In this document: piece by piece, positions 47,122 through 56,649 of the stretch | Layout: the number at the start of each line of letters is the position of its first letter | Numbering within the stretch: position 1 is the stretch's first letter | Source of the DNA: an uncultured Eubacteriales bacterium | Lineage (GTDB): Bacteria > Bacillota > Clostridia > Lachnospirales > Lachnospiraceae | Assembly: GCA_900315425.1 (NCBI GenBank) | Contig: OMZA01000004.1 | Location: 81,755-145,754, forward strand | Direction of reading: 5' to 3' | Length of the DNA stretch: 64,000 bases | The notes under the pieces: generated by a model | Databases searched by the model: none | Told to the model about the DNA's origin: nothing | The model's input: only the letters and a program-made list of their open reading frames with translations | Translations under genes and position numbers: made by a program

Positions 47122-49071
47122 TTATTTACAACCATACCATCCAATACCTTCATCTCGCCATGCGCTTGTGGCTGTTAGAATTAGGTGTTCTCCAAGATTG
47201 GAGGTGTAGTTGTGACTGAATCTTGCCTGGGATGGTTTACAATCTCTATAAACCGGTACTTCTTCCTGGGAATCTGAGTACCAGGCAATACCTTCATAAC
47301 GCCATCCGTTTTTTATTAGAAAATTCTTTTCGTTTGCAGACCTTGTATAAAAATGTTCTCCAGTTGTCAGACTAAAGAGCCTATATACCGGATTTTTGCT
47401 TTCCCTTGGTGAATACCAGCCAATTCCCTCGTATCTCCAGTTGCTTCCGGATGCAAGATGATTTTTTTCAGCGGCATTCTTGGTATACAAGTGTTCGCCG
47501 GTAACAGTGTTAAAAAGTCTGTAAATAGGTATTGAATAGTTGCAACTTCTCTTACAGCTAAATATACTCTGCTGTCTAAGAAGCCAATTAGCATATGAAT
47601 CTATATTTGCCTGATATGTGGATAAAACAGTATAAAGACCTTTATCTGTATATTTTCCAAGAATCTGCCATCTTGTATAGTTCATATCAGCTGAATTAGC
47701 AAGATAATTACCAAGATCTAAGGTATCCTGATACATGGCGTTGAAATCAGCCAAATGGTCTTTGTAATAATTTACATAAAGGTTTCTGAATTGGCTATAC
47801 ATGGTAAGGTCGTTGTATATCTGAAGAAGTCTCATATAATAAAAGCCTGAAGGATCCGAATGGGAACCCATGTTAGCTGAATCAAAATCCCATATAGGGC
47901 CATTGTATATCTTTGCGCCTTTTTCGTCCTGATACCAGAAGTTACTTGTGGTTACAGCGTCAACGTTATTTACATAGTCATTTATCAACATGTATCGGAT
48001 AACAGATTCCACATCTAAAAGGGAAGTAATCTCCTCCCATCCGGCATTAGTTTTTGGATTGGTAGCTATCTTTTCTTCTAAAGCATAAAAGTCTTCTTTG
48101 AATTCATTGAATCTTTGAGATGCGTCTTCATAGTCAGGGTCTTTTAAAGAGTATGTCTTACCATAGTAATCTTTAAAACAGACATCATCGGATTCTGCAA
48201 GACCATCTAATTCAAAGAGAATACCGGTGTCGGACAAATCAACTCGTCCTTTACCAATTTCTACTTTTTCACAAATCATGTAATTACCACGGTATTCGCC
48301 GTTTATCCATAGATCCACAAAAGCGTAATCAGGAGTTTCTTCCATACCCAGACGTTTGCCAAGATTAAAACTGGTGGCATTTCTAACAAGACTTGGGTCG
48401 GAAGAATTAGCTAACAGAATCCATTTCTTAGCTTTAGTCATGCCAAGAACAGCTTGTTTTTTTTCAAATTTTATCTGATAACCCTTTTTATTAGTCTGGG
48501 TCCAGGAACTGTTACCACGTCCTTTAAATTCTACATTTCCAACCTGAGTCAGGTTGTTGGATGAATCTGTAGGGTCTGTGAGAACTACGGTATTTCCTGT
48601 GTATTTTATAGACTTGCCATTTTCATGAACAGTGTCTAGGTCCACGCCATTTAAACTAATGTTTATACAAGGTAAATCCGATTTCTTTATAATCAGCGTA
48701 TCTGTATTACCGGCTCCATCGATTATGTAATATCTGGTATTGGTTACAAAAGAACCGGATATCAAAGAATCAACTTCATTAACAGAGCCGTTAGAACTAT
48801 TAGTTAAACCTTGATTGCAATGAATTGTAAGGTTGTTTAAATCTGTACTGCTGGGAACGAAGAGATAGTAAATATCATTTTCATAATAGCTTTGATATAA
48901 AGCGTCTGTAAAAATGGCGTATTTTGTAGTTTGAGAAGTAAAGCCAGAAAGGTCATAGGAAGTTTCTGAGATTTCTTTGGAAACAGGGACTACATCTTCT
49001 GCATAAATGTTAAAAGGGGTCATTATGGTAGCAACTGTTATTACAATGGCTGTTAATTTTTTTAGTCGCAT
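47122..49071 (-). CDS. Secreted CotH-kinase-like protein with C-terminal DUF5648-type repeats
   Basis: This 649-residue protein has an N-terminal signal peptide (MRLKKLTAIVITVATIM, cleavage near IYAED). A CotH domain spans about residues 185-480, with KGRGNSSW at its start and the active-site-like GPIWDFDSANMG near residue 393. CotH-family proteins in spores and fungi are atypical kinases or invasins. The last 130 residues hold about three repeats of the type YRLF-x-TGEH-x-YT followed by a GIGWYS-like end, which I assign to the DUF5648 family, here likely a wall- or glycan-binding module. The start at 49071 has an AAGGAGG site; the frame is open upstream to 49089 but without a site. It is convergent with groEL. 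A possible minus-strand promoter (TTGTTC, 17 bases, TATAAT) lies at 49176-49148. Confidence 0.83.
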   Translation of the reverse strand: MRLKKLTAIVITVATIMTPFNIYAEDVVPVSKEISETSYDLSGFTSQTTKYAIFTDALYQSYYENDIYYLFVPSSTDLNNLTIHCNQGLTNSSNGSVNEVDSLISGSFVTNTRYYIIDGAGNTDTLIIKKSDLPCINISLNGVDLDTVHENGKSIKYTGNTVVLTDPTDSSNNLTQVGNVEFKGRGNSSWTQTNKKGYQIKFEKKQAVLGMTKAKKWILLANSSDPSLVRNATSFNLGKRLGMEETPDYAFVDLWINGEYRGNYMICEKVEIGKGRVDLSDTGILFELDGLAESDDVCFKDYYGKTYSLKDPDYEDASQRFNEFKEDFYALEEKIATNPKTNAGWEEITSLLDVESVIRYMLINDYVNNVDAVTTSNFWYQDEKGAKIYNGPIWDFDSANMGSHSDPSGFYYMRLLQIYNDLTMYSQFRNLYVNYYKDHLADFNAMYQDTLDLGNYLANSADMNYTRWQILGKYTDKGLYTVLSTYQANIDSYANWLLRQQSIFSCKRSCNYSIPIYRLFNTVTGEHLYTKNAAEKNHLASGSNWRYEGIGWYSPRESKNPVYRLFSLTTGEHFYTRSANEKNFLIKNGWRYEGIAWYSDSQEEVPVYRDCKPSQARFSHNYTSNLGEHLILTATSAWRDEGIGWYGCK

Positions 49072-49188
49072 TTTTAGCCTCCTTATCAATTATCGTTAAA
49101 AATATTTAAAAATATGTTAGAATATATTTTATGAAAATATAGGTAATATTATAAAACATTTTTTTAAAATGAACAATTGGAGGCAATA

Positions 49189-52100
49189 ATGAGTTTTACA
49201 CATTTGCATGTCCATTCTGAATTCAGTCTTTTGGACGGTTCCTGCAAAATAAAGGAATTAGTAGCAAAAGCAAAGGAGCTGGGCTTTGACAGTTTGGCTC
49301 TGACAGATCACGGAGTCATGTATGGAATCATAGATTTTTATAAAGCAGCCAAGGAAGTAGGTATTAAGCCAATATTAGGATGTGAGGTCTACTTAGCTCC
49401 GGGTTCCAGACTTGATAAGGAAACAGGTAAGAATAGTGAAAGGTATTATCATTTAATACTATTAGCAGAAAATAATAAGGGTTATGAAAACCTTATGAAA
49501 ATAGTATCTCAGGGATTTATAGATGGATTCTATTATAAACCCCGTGTAGATTACGAGACTCTTGAGAAATATCACGAAGGTATAATATGTCTAAGTGCAT
49601 GTTTGGCCGGTGAAGTACAAAGATATATGGCCAAAGGTTTATACGAAGAGGGAAGAGAAGCGGCCTTAAAGTATGAGAAAATATTTGGAAAGGGCAATTA
49701 TTTTTTGGAATTGCAAGATCATGGAATTCCAGAACAAAAGATTGTTAATTCTAATCTGGTAAGGTTGAGTAAAGAGTTAAATATAGATTTGGTGGCCACC
49801 AATGATACTCATTATATCAACGCAGAAGATGCAGCAGCTCATGACATTCTTTTATGTATCCAGACCGGTAAGAAGGTGGCAGATACAGATAGAATGAGAT
49901 ATGACGGGGGACAGTTTTATTTAAAATCCGAAGAAGAAATGAGACAACTATTCCCTTATGCACCGGAAGCATTGGATAATACAGCAAAGATAGCTAAGCG
50001 CTGTAACGTGGATATTGAATTTGGAGTAACAAAACTTCCCAGATATGATGTGCCACAGGGATATGATTCCTGGAGTTATCTGAATCATTTATGCAATATA
50101 GGATTTGAAAAAAAATATCCTGATGATGACGGTACTTTAAAGGAAAGGCTGCAGTATGAGTTAAATACCATTCACCAAATGGGATATGTGGACTATTTCC
50201 TTATTGTGTGGGATTTTATAAATTATGCCAAGGAAAATGGAATTATGGTAGGACCGGGAAGAGGTTCTGCGGCAGGTTCCATTGTATCCTATACCCTGGG
50301 AATTACAGAGATAGATCCAATAAAATACGATTTGCTGTTTGAGAGATTTTTAAATCCTGAACGTGTCAGCATGCCTGATATTGATGTGGATTTCTGCTAT
50401 GAGAGAAGGCAGGAAGTAATAGATTATGTTACTAGAAAATATGGCAAAGAACAGGTGGTTCAGATTGTAACCTTTGGAACTTTGGCAGCTAGAAATGTTA
50501 TCAGGGATGTAGGCAGAGCTTTGGATATGCCGTATGGAACTGTAGACATGGTGGCCAAAATGATACCAAAGGATGTTGGAATAACTATTGATAAGGCCTT
50601 AGATCAAAGCAATGATTTTAAAGATTTATATAACAGCGATGAAGAGATTCATAATCTTATAGATAAGGCCAGAAGATTAGAAGGACTTCCAAGACACACT
50701 TCAACTCATGCAGCAGGCGTGGTTATAAGCCAGAGACCGGTAGTGGATTATGTTCCATTATCAAGGTCAACGGATGGTTCTTTGGTAACCCAATACATTA
50801 TGACTACCCTAGAGGAATTAGGTCTGTTGAAAATGGATTTCTTAGGACTTAGAACCCTTACAGTTATTAGGGATGCCATAAGAAATATTAAAAAGACCAC
50901 CGGCAAAGATATAGATTTAGATGAAATAGACTACGGGGATAAAAATGTCTTAGATTATATAGGAACCGGAAGAACTGAAGGAATATTTCAGTTGGAAAGT
51001 GGTGGTATGAAGGGATTCATGAAGGAGTTAAAACCTCAGAGTCTTGAAGATGTAATAGCTGGAATTTCATTATACAGACCGGGTCCAATGGACTTTATTC
51101 CAAAATATTTAAAAGGAAAGAACAATCCAAAGGAAGTAACCTATGACTGCCCACAGTTAGAAAAGATTCTTAAACCAACTTATGGATGTATTGTATATCA
51201 GGAGCAAGTTATGCAAATAGTAAGGGAACTTGCCGGATATACCATGGGACGAAGCGATCTTGTAAGACGTGCCATGTCTAAAAAGAAACAGTCAGTTATG
51301 GAAAAAGAAAAACATAACTTTGTATATGGTAATCCACAAGAAGGAGTAAAGGGATGTGTAGCTAATGGAATAGATGAAAAGGTGGCTATAAAAATCTATG
51401 ATGAAATGATGGATTTTGCAAGATACGCCTTTAATAAATCCCATGCAGCAGCCTATGCAGTGGTTTCATTTCAGACAGCATATTTAAAATATTACTATCC
51501 TGTGGAATACATGGCAGCCCTTATGACATCAGTAATTGAAAATAATACTAAGGTTACGGAATACATTAACACCTGTAGAGTTATGGGGATAAACATATTG
51601 CCACCGGATATAAACAGTGGAGAGATAGGATTTACCGTAGATAAAGGAAATATAGTATATGGATTAAGTGCTATAAAGAGTATAGGTAAAAATGTTATTG
51701 ATGCCATTGTTAAGGAAAGGGAAGAAAATGGCAAATACACAAGCTTAAAGAACTTTATAGAACGTCTTTCCTCAAAAGAAGTTAACAAGAGAACTATAGA
51801 AAACTTCATCAAGGCAGGGGCATTTGACAGTATTCATAACAACCGAAGACAATTAATGTTTGTATATATTGACATCATGGAAAGTGTTGCTAAAGAAAAG
51901 AAAAGCTCAATAACAGGTCAGATGAGTTTATTTGAATTAATGTCAGATAATCAAAAGACTGAGTATGAAGTAAAGATGCCTAACGTGGAAGAATACACCA
52001 TAGGAGAAAAGTTATCCTTTGAAAAAGAGGTGTTAGGGGTTTACATAACAGGACATCCCCTTCAGGAATATGAAACACTTTTAAATAAAAATGTAAAAAG

Positions 52101-52656
52101 CCATTCATCGGATTTTATAGAAGATGAAGAAGAACACATGAACATTAATGATAAGGAATATACGGTAATAGGTGGAATCATAGACAACGTAAGCGTAAAA
52201 GCCACAAAAACAGGGCAATCCATGGCATTTATAACGGTGGAAGACTTATATGGAGAATTGGAGGTTATAGTATTTCCAAAGACTTATCAAATGTTCAGGG
52301 ATTATGTAAGAGAAGGAGAAAAAGTATTCATTACAGGAAGGGCTTCAGTTGGGGATGAACCGGAAGCTAAATTAATTGCGGATAAGATAATACCATTTGA
52401 AAATATTCCAAGGGATTTGTGGATACAGTTTAAAAATAAACAGGAATATTATGAAAATGAAGCAGCAATCCTTGAAACAATAAGAGAAAGTGATGGTAGA
52501 GACAGGATAATTATCTATACTAGAGAAGAAAAAGCAAAGAAGGTTTATCCAAATAATAGAAGTTTTAATGCAGACAGAGAACTCCTTGATAAATTCTATA
52601 AGATGTTTGGAAGGGATAATGTCAAACTTGTGGAAAAAACCATTGAAAACATATAG
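49189..52656 (+). CDS. dnaE: DNA polymerase III alpha subunit, DnaE
   Basis: DnaE is a replicative C-family DNA polymerase. The 1,155-residue protein has an N-terminal PHP domain (HLHVHSEFSLLDG, LTDHGVMYG), a palm with the catalytic aspartates in PDIDVDF, and C-terminal fingers, helix-hairpin-helix and OB-fold regions. It lacks the 3'-5' exonuclease of PolC, as expected for a DnaE. In Firmicutes PolC is the main replicase and DnaE extends primers. The ATG at 49189 follows GGAGG; an in-frame TTG four codons upstream lies within the ribosome site. The next gene, pfkA, has a promoter in its tail. Confidence 0.97.
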   Translation: MSFTHLHVHSEFSLLDGSCKIKELVAKAKELGFDSLALTDHGVMYGIIDFYKAAKEVGIKPILGCEVYLAPGSRLDKETGKNSERYYHLILLAENNKGYENLMKIVSQGFIDGFYYKPRVDYETLEKYHEGIICLSACLAGEVQRYMAKGLYEEGREAALKYEKIFGKGNYFLELQDHGIPEQKIVNSNLVRLSKELNIDLVATNDTHYINAEDAAAHDILLCIQTGKKVADTDRMRYDGGQFYLKSEEEMRQLFPYAPEALDNTAKIAKRCNVDIEFGVTKLPRYDVPQGYDSWSYLNHLCNIGFEKKYPDDDGTLKERLQYELNTIHQMGYVDYFLIVWDFINYAKENGIMVGPGRGSAAGSIVSYTLGITEIDPIKYDLLFERFLNPERVSMPDIDVDFCYERRQEVIDYVTRKYGKEQVVQIVTFGTLAARNVIRDVGRALDMPYGTVDMVAKMIPKDVGITIDKALDQSNDFKDLYNSDEEIHNLIDKARRLEGLPRHTSTHAAGVVISQRPVVDYVPLSRSTDGSLVTQYIMTTLEELGLLKMDFLGLRTLTVIRDAIRNIKKTTGKDIDLDEIDYGDKNVLDYIGTGRTEGIFQLESGGMKGFMKELKPQSLEDVIAGISLYRPGPMDFIPKYLKGKNNPKEVTYDCPQLEKILKPTYGCIVYQEQVMQIVRELAGYTMGRSDLVRRAMSKKKQSVMEKEKHNFVYGNPQEGVKGCVANGIDEKVAIKIYDEMMDFARYAFNKSHAAAYAVVSFQTAYLKYYYPVEYMAALMTSVIENNTKVTEYINTCRVMGINILPPDINSGEIGFTVDKGNIVYGLSAIKSIGKNVIDAIVKEREENGKYTSLKNFIERLSSKEVNKRTIENFIKAGAFDSIHNNRRQLMFVYIDIMESVAKEKKSSITGQMSLFELMSDNQKTEYEVKMPNVEEYTIGEKLSFEKEVLGVYITGHPLQEYETLLNKNVKSHSSDFIEDEEEHMNINDKEYTVIGGIIDNVSVKATKTGQSMAFITVEDLYGELEVIVFPKTYQMFRDYVREGEKVFITGRASVGDEPEAKLIADKIIPFENIPRDLWIQFKNKQEYYENEAAILETIRESDGRDRIIIYTREEKAKKVYPNNRSFNADRELLDKFYKMFGRDNVKLVEKTIENI

Positions 52657-52671
52657 AAAATGCATTAAAAT
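52643..52671 (+). promoter_or_regulatory. Candidate promoter for pfkA
   Basis: TTGAAA (52643-52648) and TAAAAT (52666-52671) are 17 bases apart and overlap the dnaE stop codon. The leader would be about 44 bases. Confidence 0.55.
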
Positions 52672-52721
52672 ATCTAGTGATTGTGTTATTTGTGACTGAA
52701 ATGAACGGAGGATATATTTAT

Positions 52722-53702
52722 ATGAGTAATCAGATTAAGAAAATTGCAGTACTTACAAGTGGTGGAGATGCACCAGGAATGAATGCTGCTATCAGAGCAG
52801 TAGTAAGAACAGCTATGTATAAAGGATTAGAAGTTAAAGGTGTAATGAGAGGATATCAGGGTCTCCTTGAAGGCGAGATCGTAGATATGGATTCTAAGAG
52901 TGTATCCGACATCATCCAGAAGGGTGGTACAGTTTTATATACAGCAAGATCTAAAGAATTTGCTACAGATGAAGGTAAAGCTAAAGCAGCAGAGATTTTG
53001 AAGAAAGAAGGCATCGAGGGCTTAGTAGTTATCGGTGGAGACGGATCTTTCAAGGGAGCTCAGGGCTTATCTCATATTGGTGGAATTAATGTAGTAGGTA
53101 TTCCAGGAACAATTGATCTTGATATTTCATGTACAGATTATACTATCGGTTTTGATACAGCTGTTAACACAGCTATGGAAGCTATTGATAAAATAAGAGA
53201 TACATCAACATCTCATGAGAGATGCTCAGTAATTGAGGTTATGGGTAGAAGCGCTGGATATATCGCATTATGGTGTGGTATTGCCAACGGTGCTGAGGAT
53301 GTTCTCTTACCAGAGAAATTCGACAATGACTATGACAAACTTATTGCTCATATTAAAGATACAAAGGCAAAAGGAAAGAAACATCATATCGTAATCAATG
53401 CTGAGGGTATTGGACATTCAACATCATTAGCTAAGAGAATCGAAGAAGAGACAGGAATGGAAACAAGAGCTACAATTCTTGGACATATGCAGAGAGGTGG
53501 AAGCCCAACATGTAAGGATAGAGTATATGCTTCAATTATGGGTGCATATGCAGTTGATCTTCTTGCAGAAGGAAAGACAGATAGAGTTGTATGCCACAAA
53601 GATGGTAAATTCGTAGATTACTCAATTGATGAAGGACTTGCAATGACAAAGACTATTGATGAGTATATGTATGAAGTAAGCTTACATCTTGGAAGAAGCT
53701 AA
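52722..53702 (+). CDS. pfkA: ATP-dependent 6-phosphofructokinase
   Basis: PfkA phosphorylates fructose 6-phosphate, the main control step of glycolysis. The 326-residue protein starts with VLTSGGDAPGMNAAIRAVVR, has GGDGS (glycine after Asp, as in ATP-dependent forms) and PGTIDLDIS with the catalytic Asp pair, and RMIQRGG-like HMQRGGSPTCKDR. The usual GTIDNDI reads GTIDLDI here. The ATG at 52722 has a CGGAGG site and the family start; an in-frame upstream start at 52677 is not supported. Glycolysis genes are not clustered around it. Confidence 0.96.
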   Translation: MSNQIKKIAVLTSGGDAPGMNAAIRAVVRTAMYKGLEVKGVMRGYQGLLEGEIVDMDSKSVSDIIQKGGTVLYTARSKEFATDEGKAKAAEILKKEGIEGLVVIGGDGSFKGAQGLSHIGGINVVGIPGTIDLDISCTDYTIGFDTAVNTAMEAIDKIRDTSTSHERCSVIEVMGRSAGYIALWCGIANGAEDVLLPEKFDNDYDKLIAHIKDTKAKGKKHHIVINAEGIGHSTSLAKRIEEETGMETRATILGHMQRGGSPTCKDRVYASIMGAYAVDLLAEGKTDRVVCHKDGKFVDYSIDEGLAMTKTIDEYMYEVSLHLGRS

Positions 53703-53745
53703 TATATAAGAAATAACAGGTATTTTTAACAGGAATGGAGAGTAT

Positions 53746-54546
53746 ATGGTTATTACATCATTTTCCAACAGTACTGTTAAAAGATTAACTGAGTTGCAGA
53801 ACAAATCCAAGGCCCGTAAAAGGGAGGGATTGTTTATAACAGAGGGAATCAGAGAATGCAAAGAGGTTCCCCAAGATAGAGTAGAAGAGATATTTATATC
53901 GGAAACGTTTGAGAATTCAGGCGTTTCCGATAATATTTTTAAGGAAATGTTAGATAAGCAGGGATATACGGTATTATCCGATGAGGTTTTTAAAAAGGTA
54001 TCCACTGCCAAAACACCTCAGGGAATCTTATGTACAGTAAGAATTAATAATACAAATATAGAAGATATTACAAGTGTAGAAGAAGGTTTTTATCTTATTC
54101 TGGAGAATCTTCAAGACCCGGGAAATATGGGTACAATTATTAGAACTGCAGAAGGGGCATCTGTAAATGGAATCATTATATCAAAAGATTCTGTGGATAT
54201 TTACAATCCTAAGGTAGTAAGTGCTGCCAAGGGTGCGTTGTTTAGAATGCCTTGTGTAATAAGCGATGATATTTTAATGTCGGTGAGATATTTAAAGAAT
54301 AAAGGTGTTAAAACCTATGCAGCTCACTTAAAAGGGAAAAAATACTATACTGAAATGAATTATAAAAGTCCCACAGCATTTATGATAGGAAATGAAGGAA
54401 ACGGACTTACGGATATGCTGGCAAATGAAGCGGATGATCTAATTATAATTCCCATGGCCGGAAAATTGGAATCATTAAATGCAGGTAATGCGGCAGCAAT
54501 TCTTATGTATGAATGTTTTAGACAAAGAAGTTTTAATAAGCAATAA
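53746..54546 (+). CDS. SpoU/TrmH-family RNA methyltransferase
   Basis: This 266-residue protein has an N-terminal RNA-binding L30e-like part (about 1-95) and a C-terminal SPOUT knot. The three SPOUT motifs are seen as NLQDPGNMGTIIRTA, IGNEGNGL and PMAGKLESLNAGNAAAI. Such enzymes 2'-O-methylate ribose in 23S rRNA or tRNA. The exact target is not readable; rlmB-like and tsnR-like proteins share this layout. It follows pfkA after 43 bases and ends at a bidirectional terminator. Confidence 0.9.
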   Translation: MVITSFSNSTVKRLTELQNKSKARKREGLFITEGIRECKEVPQDRVEEIFISETFENSGVSDNIFKEMLDKQGYTVLSDEVFKKVSTAKTPQGILCTVRINNTNIEDITSVEEGFYLILENLQDPGNMGTIIRTAEGASVNGIIISKDSVDIYNPKVVSAAKGALFRMPCVISDDILMSVRYLKNKGVKTYAAHLKGKKYYTEMNYKSPTAFMIGNEGNGLTDMLANEADDLIIIPMAGKLESLNAGNAAAILMYECFRQRSFNKQ

Positions 54547-54550
54547 AAAA

Positions 54551-54583
54551 GAACTGTGAAATTAATCACAGTTCATTTTTTTA
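54551..54583. terminator. Bidirectional terminator between the methyltransferase and DUF6465 genes
   Basis: GAACTGTGA and TCACAGTTC form a nine-base stem with a loop of six bases. TTTTTTT follows on the plus strand and AAAAAA precedes it, so both convergent transcripts can terminate. Confidence 0.87.
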
Positions 54584-54600
54584 TGTTCTGTCTGCTGAAA

Positions 54601-55044
54601 TTAAAGAAGTACGAATGAATCGTCTTCTGAAACGCCGTTGATAACATAATAAGCTCTGCCATCTTCAGGTTTAACGTAAATTTCAATAGTCTTGATGTCT
54701 GTAACTTTTGAGCCTGTCTTATCAGCCCATGCTGTCTTAACAGCTTCGATTAATTCGAAATCATTTCCCCTAAACTGGACAAATACAGAAGTTGTAGCAG
54801 TAGCTGCTTTCTTTGTTGTAGTAGCTTTCTTAGCTGTAGTAGCTTTCTTTGTTGTAGTAGCTTTCTTAACAGTTGTAGCTTTCTTAGCAGTTGCTTTCTT
54901 CTCAGCAGGCTTCTTCTCAGCAGCTTTTGTAGTAGCTGTTGTAGCCTTTGTAGCTGTAGCAGCTGTTGTTGTAGCTGCAGTCTTAGTAGCTGTAGTAGCA
55001 GCTTTCTTTTCTGTAGCTGTTGTTACTTTAGCCTTTGTTGCCAT
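54601..55044 (-). CDS. DUF6465 family protein with a histone-H1-like Lys/Ala/Thr-rich tail
   Basis: This 147-residue protein has two parts. Residues 1-85 are made almost only of Ala, Thr, Lys and some Val and Pro, with a six-residue KKATTx repeat at 54-83. Residues 86-147 form a compact predicted domain (SVFVQFRGND through INGVSEDDSFVLL) that I assign to DUF6465, a Lachnospiraceae-associated family. The basic tail resembles histone H1 or the C-terminal extensions of some bacterial HU proteins, so nucleic-acid binding is a reasonable guess. It has no signal or membrane segment. The AAGGAGG site and a clear promoter show it is expressed. Function is unknown. Confidence 0.82.
   Translation of the reverse strand: MATKAKVTTATEKKAATTATKTAATTTAATATKATTATTKAAEKKPAEKKATAKKATTVKKATTTKKATTAKKATTTKKAATATTSVFVQFRGNDFELIEAVKTAWADKTGSKVTDIKTIEIYVKPEDGRAYYVINGVSEDDSFVLL
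54796..54885 (-). repeat. Five 18-base tandem repeats encoding KKATTx
   Basis: Residues 54-83 of the DUF6465 protein are five units of KKATTV, KKATTT, KKATTA, KKATTT and KKAATA. The unit is a multiple of three bases, so slippage would change tail length in frame. It is a coding repeat, not a CRISPR. Confidence 0.9.
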
Positions 55045-55084
55045 AGTCTTATTCCTCCTTAAATTATGGATAACTCATTTAAAA

Positions 55085-55113
55085 ATCATACGACAAGATT
55101 AAGAAATTTGCAA
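55085..55113 (-). promoter_or_regulatory. Promoter of the DUF6465 gene
   Basis: On the minus strand TTGCAA (55113-55108) and TATGAT (55090-55085) are spaced by 17 bases, about 41 bases from the start codon. Confidence 0.6.
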
Positions 55114-55214
55114 CATAATTATTATTTTTTGTTAAAAAATTCTTAATACTATATAATGATGCAATGGTTTTTGTATTATTTTACTATAAGACAATATTAA
55201 GAAAATCCAAAAAC

Positions 55215-55243
55215 TTGACAAGTAAATATTAATTTGTTATTAT
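55215..55243 (+). promoter_or_regulatory. Promoter of the SH3/SleB hydrolase gene
   Basis: Consensus TTGACA (55215-55220) and TATTAT (55238-55243) with a 17-base spacer. The leader would be about 85 bases long and contains no obvious riboswitch. Confidence 0.7.
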
Positions 55244-55334
55244 GCCCGTGTAACAATTTTGTAATATTTATGAATTAATTTTGTAATTTTTTAAACAAAA
55301 TCGTAAAAGTGTTACCAAATAAATGGAGGAAGTT

Positions 55335-56615
55335 ATGAGAATTATAAGTAGAATGAAAACCCGTACAGGATCGGTAGTATCAATGGCATTAGCTAGTGTA
55401 TTACTTGTATCGGTAGTAGAGTTCATGCCTACTAATAAAACTAACAAGAATAATAAGGAAGTTAAAGTAAGTACAGAGGCCAAGGAAACAAAGCTCAGCG
55501 CTAGTATTAATCCAGTGGACAATAATATAGTAGGAATGAGTATTACTTCTAATGAAGATTCATTAATGGAAACAGTTCAGGATGTTTCTGAAAAAGAAAA
55601 AGAGACAAAGGCTAAAGAAGAGGCTGCTAAACCAAAGTCAGCTTTTGATGGAAAGTTCATGGCCAACGTTTCAGAATCAGTTAATATAAGAAGTGCTGCT
55701 GATCCAGAGGCAGATGTTGTTGGAAAACTTTATTCCGGAGCAGGCGGAGATGTTTTGGAAAAAGGTGATGAATGGACAAAGATTAGTTCAGGAAGCGTTG
55801 TAGGATATGTAGCAACAGATTATCTTGCATTTGATGCAGATGCAGAGACAGTTGCTAATAAAACAGTTCCTTATATAGCAACAGTAACAGCAGAGACTGT
55901 TAAAGTCAGAACAACTAATGATACTAATTCAGAAGTTATAGCTCTTGCTGAAGAAGGAGCACAATTTGTGGTTCTCGGACGTCTTGAAGATTGGGAAAAA
56001 ATAGACTATAATGGCAAAGAAGGATACATTTCCTCTGAATTAGTTAGTGTTGAGCAGACAATTGGTACAGCTATCACTATAGAAGAGGAACAGGCTAGAA
56101 TCAAAGCTGAGGAAGAAGCTAAAGCAGCCAAAGAGGCAGCACAGGCACAGGCTCAGGCAGAAGTAGAAGAGGCAGCTCAGGCTGAGGCGCAGGCTCAGGA
56201 AGAAGTAGCTTCAAATGAAGTACAGACTGAGACAGTTCAGACAGAAAGCTATGGTGCTTCTACAGATGATTCATATTTACTTGCTTGCCTTGTAGCAGCA
56301 GAAGCAGGATCAGAACCTTATGAAGGAAAGCTTGCAGTTGCAAACGTGGTTCTTAACAGACTTTATAGTGGTGCTTATGGAAGTAGTATTTCAGATGTAA
56401 TCTATGCACCAGGTCAGTTTTCTGTTACAACAAATGGAAGACTTTCAAGAATATTCGCATCTGGTCCGGATACAGGTTCAATACAAGCAGCAAACGATGC
56501 CCTTGCAGGTGTTAACAATGTTCCAAATTACAGAAGCTTTAGAGCGCTTAGTGCAGCTAACTATGGAGCTTATAACAACTATACAGTCATTGGAAATCAG
56601 GTATTCTTTAACTAA
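55335..56615 (+). CDS. Secreted cell-wall hydrolase with two SH3 domains and a SleB-type domain
   Basis: This 426-residue precursor starts with a signal or anchor segment (RTGSVVSMALASVLLVSVVEF). Two bacterial SH3 domains lie at about residues 105-165 (NIRSAADPEADVVGKLYSG) and 185-240 (KVRTTNDTNSEVIALAEEG). An Ala/Gln/Glu-rich coiled linker of about 60 residues leads to a C-terminal SleB/CwlJ-type hydrolase domain with AAEAGSEPYEGKLAVANVVLNR, including the conserved catalytic Glu. SleB-type enzymes are lytic transglycosylases of peptidoglycan, first known from spore germination but also used in vegetative cells. The ATG at 55335 follows TGGAGG; an in-frame ATG at 55323 lies in that site. It is upstream of the nfeD gene. 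Confidence 0.88.
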   Translation: MRIISRMKTRTGSVVSMALASVLLVSVVEFMPTNKTNKNNKEVKVSTEAKETKLSASINPVDNNIVGMSITSNEDSLMETVQDVSEKEKETKAKEEAAKPKSAFDGKFMANVSESVNIRSAADPEADVVGKLYSGAGGDVLEKGDEWTKISSGSVVGYVATDYLAFDADAETVANKTVPYIATVTAETVKVRTTNDTNSEVIALAEEGAQFVVLGRLEDWEKIDYNGKEGYISSELVSVEQTIGTAITIEEEQARIKAEEEAKAAKEAAQAQAQAEVEEAAQAEAQAQEEVASNEVQTETVQTESYGASTDDSYLLACLVAAEAGSEPYEGKLAVANVVLNRLYSGAYGSSISDVIYAPGQFSVTTNGRLSRIFASGPDTGSIQAANDALAGVNNVPNYRSFRALSAANYGAYNNYTVIGNQVFFN

Positions 56616-56649
56616 TTATATATTTTAAAAGACACGGAGGTGTGTAGAT

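Noticed and set aside
49072-49188. Possible plus-strand promoter for dnaE in the AT-rich gap.
   Set aside because: Several partial boxes exist, but none combines acceptable -35 and -10 hexamers at a 17-base spacing.
54692-55102. A Val/Ala-rich plus-strand frame opposite the DUF6465 gene that could look like a membrane protein.
   Set aside because: Its hydrophobic repeats are the antisense of the Lys/Ala/Thr repeats, and the minus-strand gene has the ribosome site, promoter and a conserved C-terminal domain.
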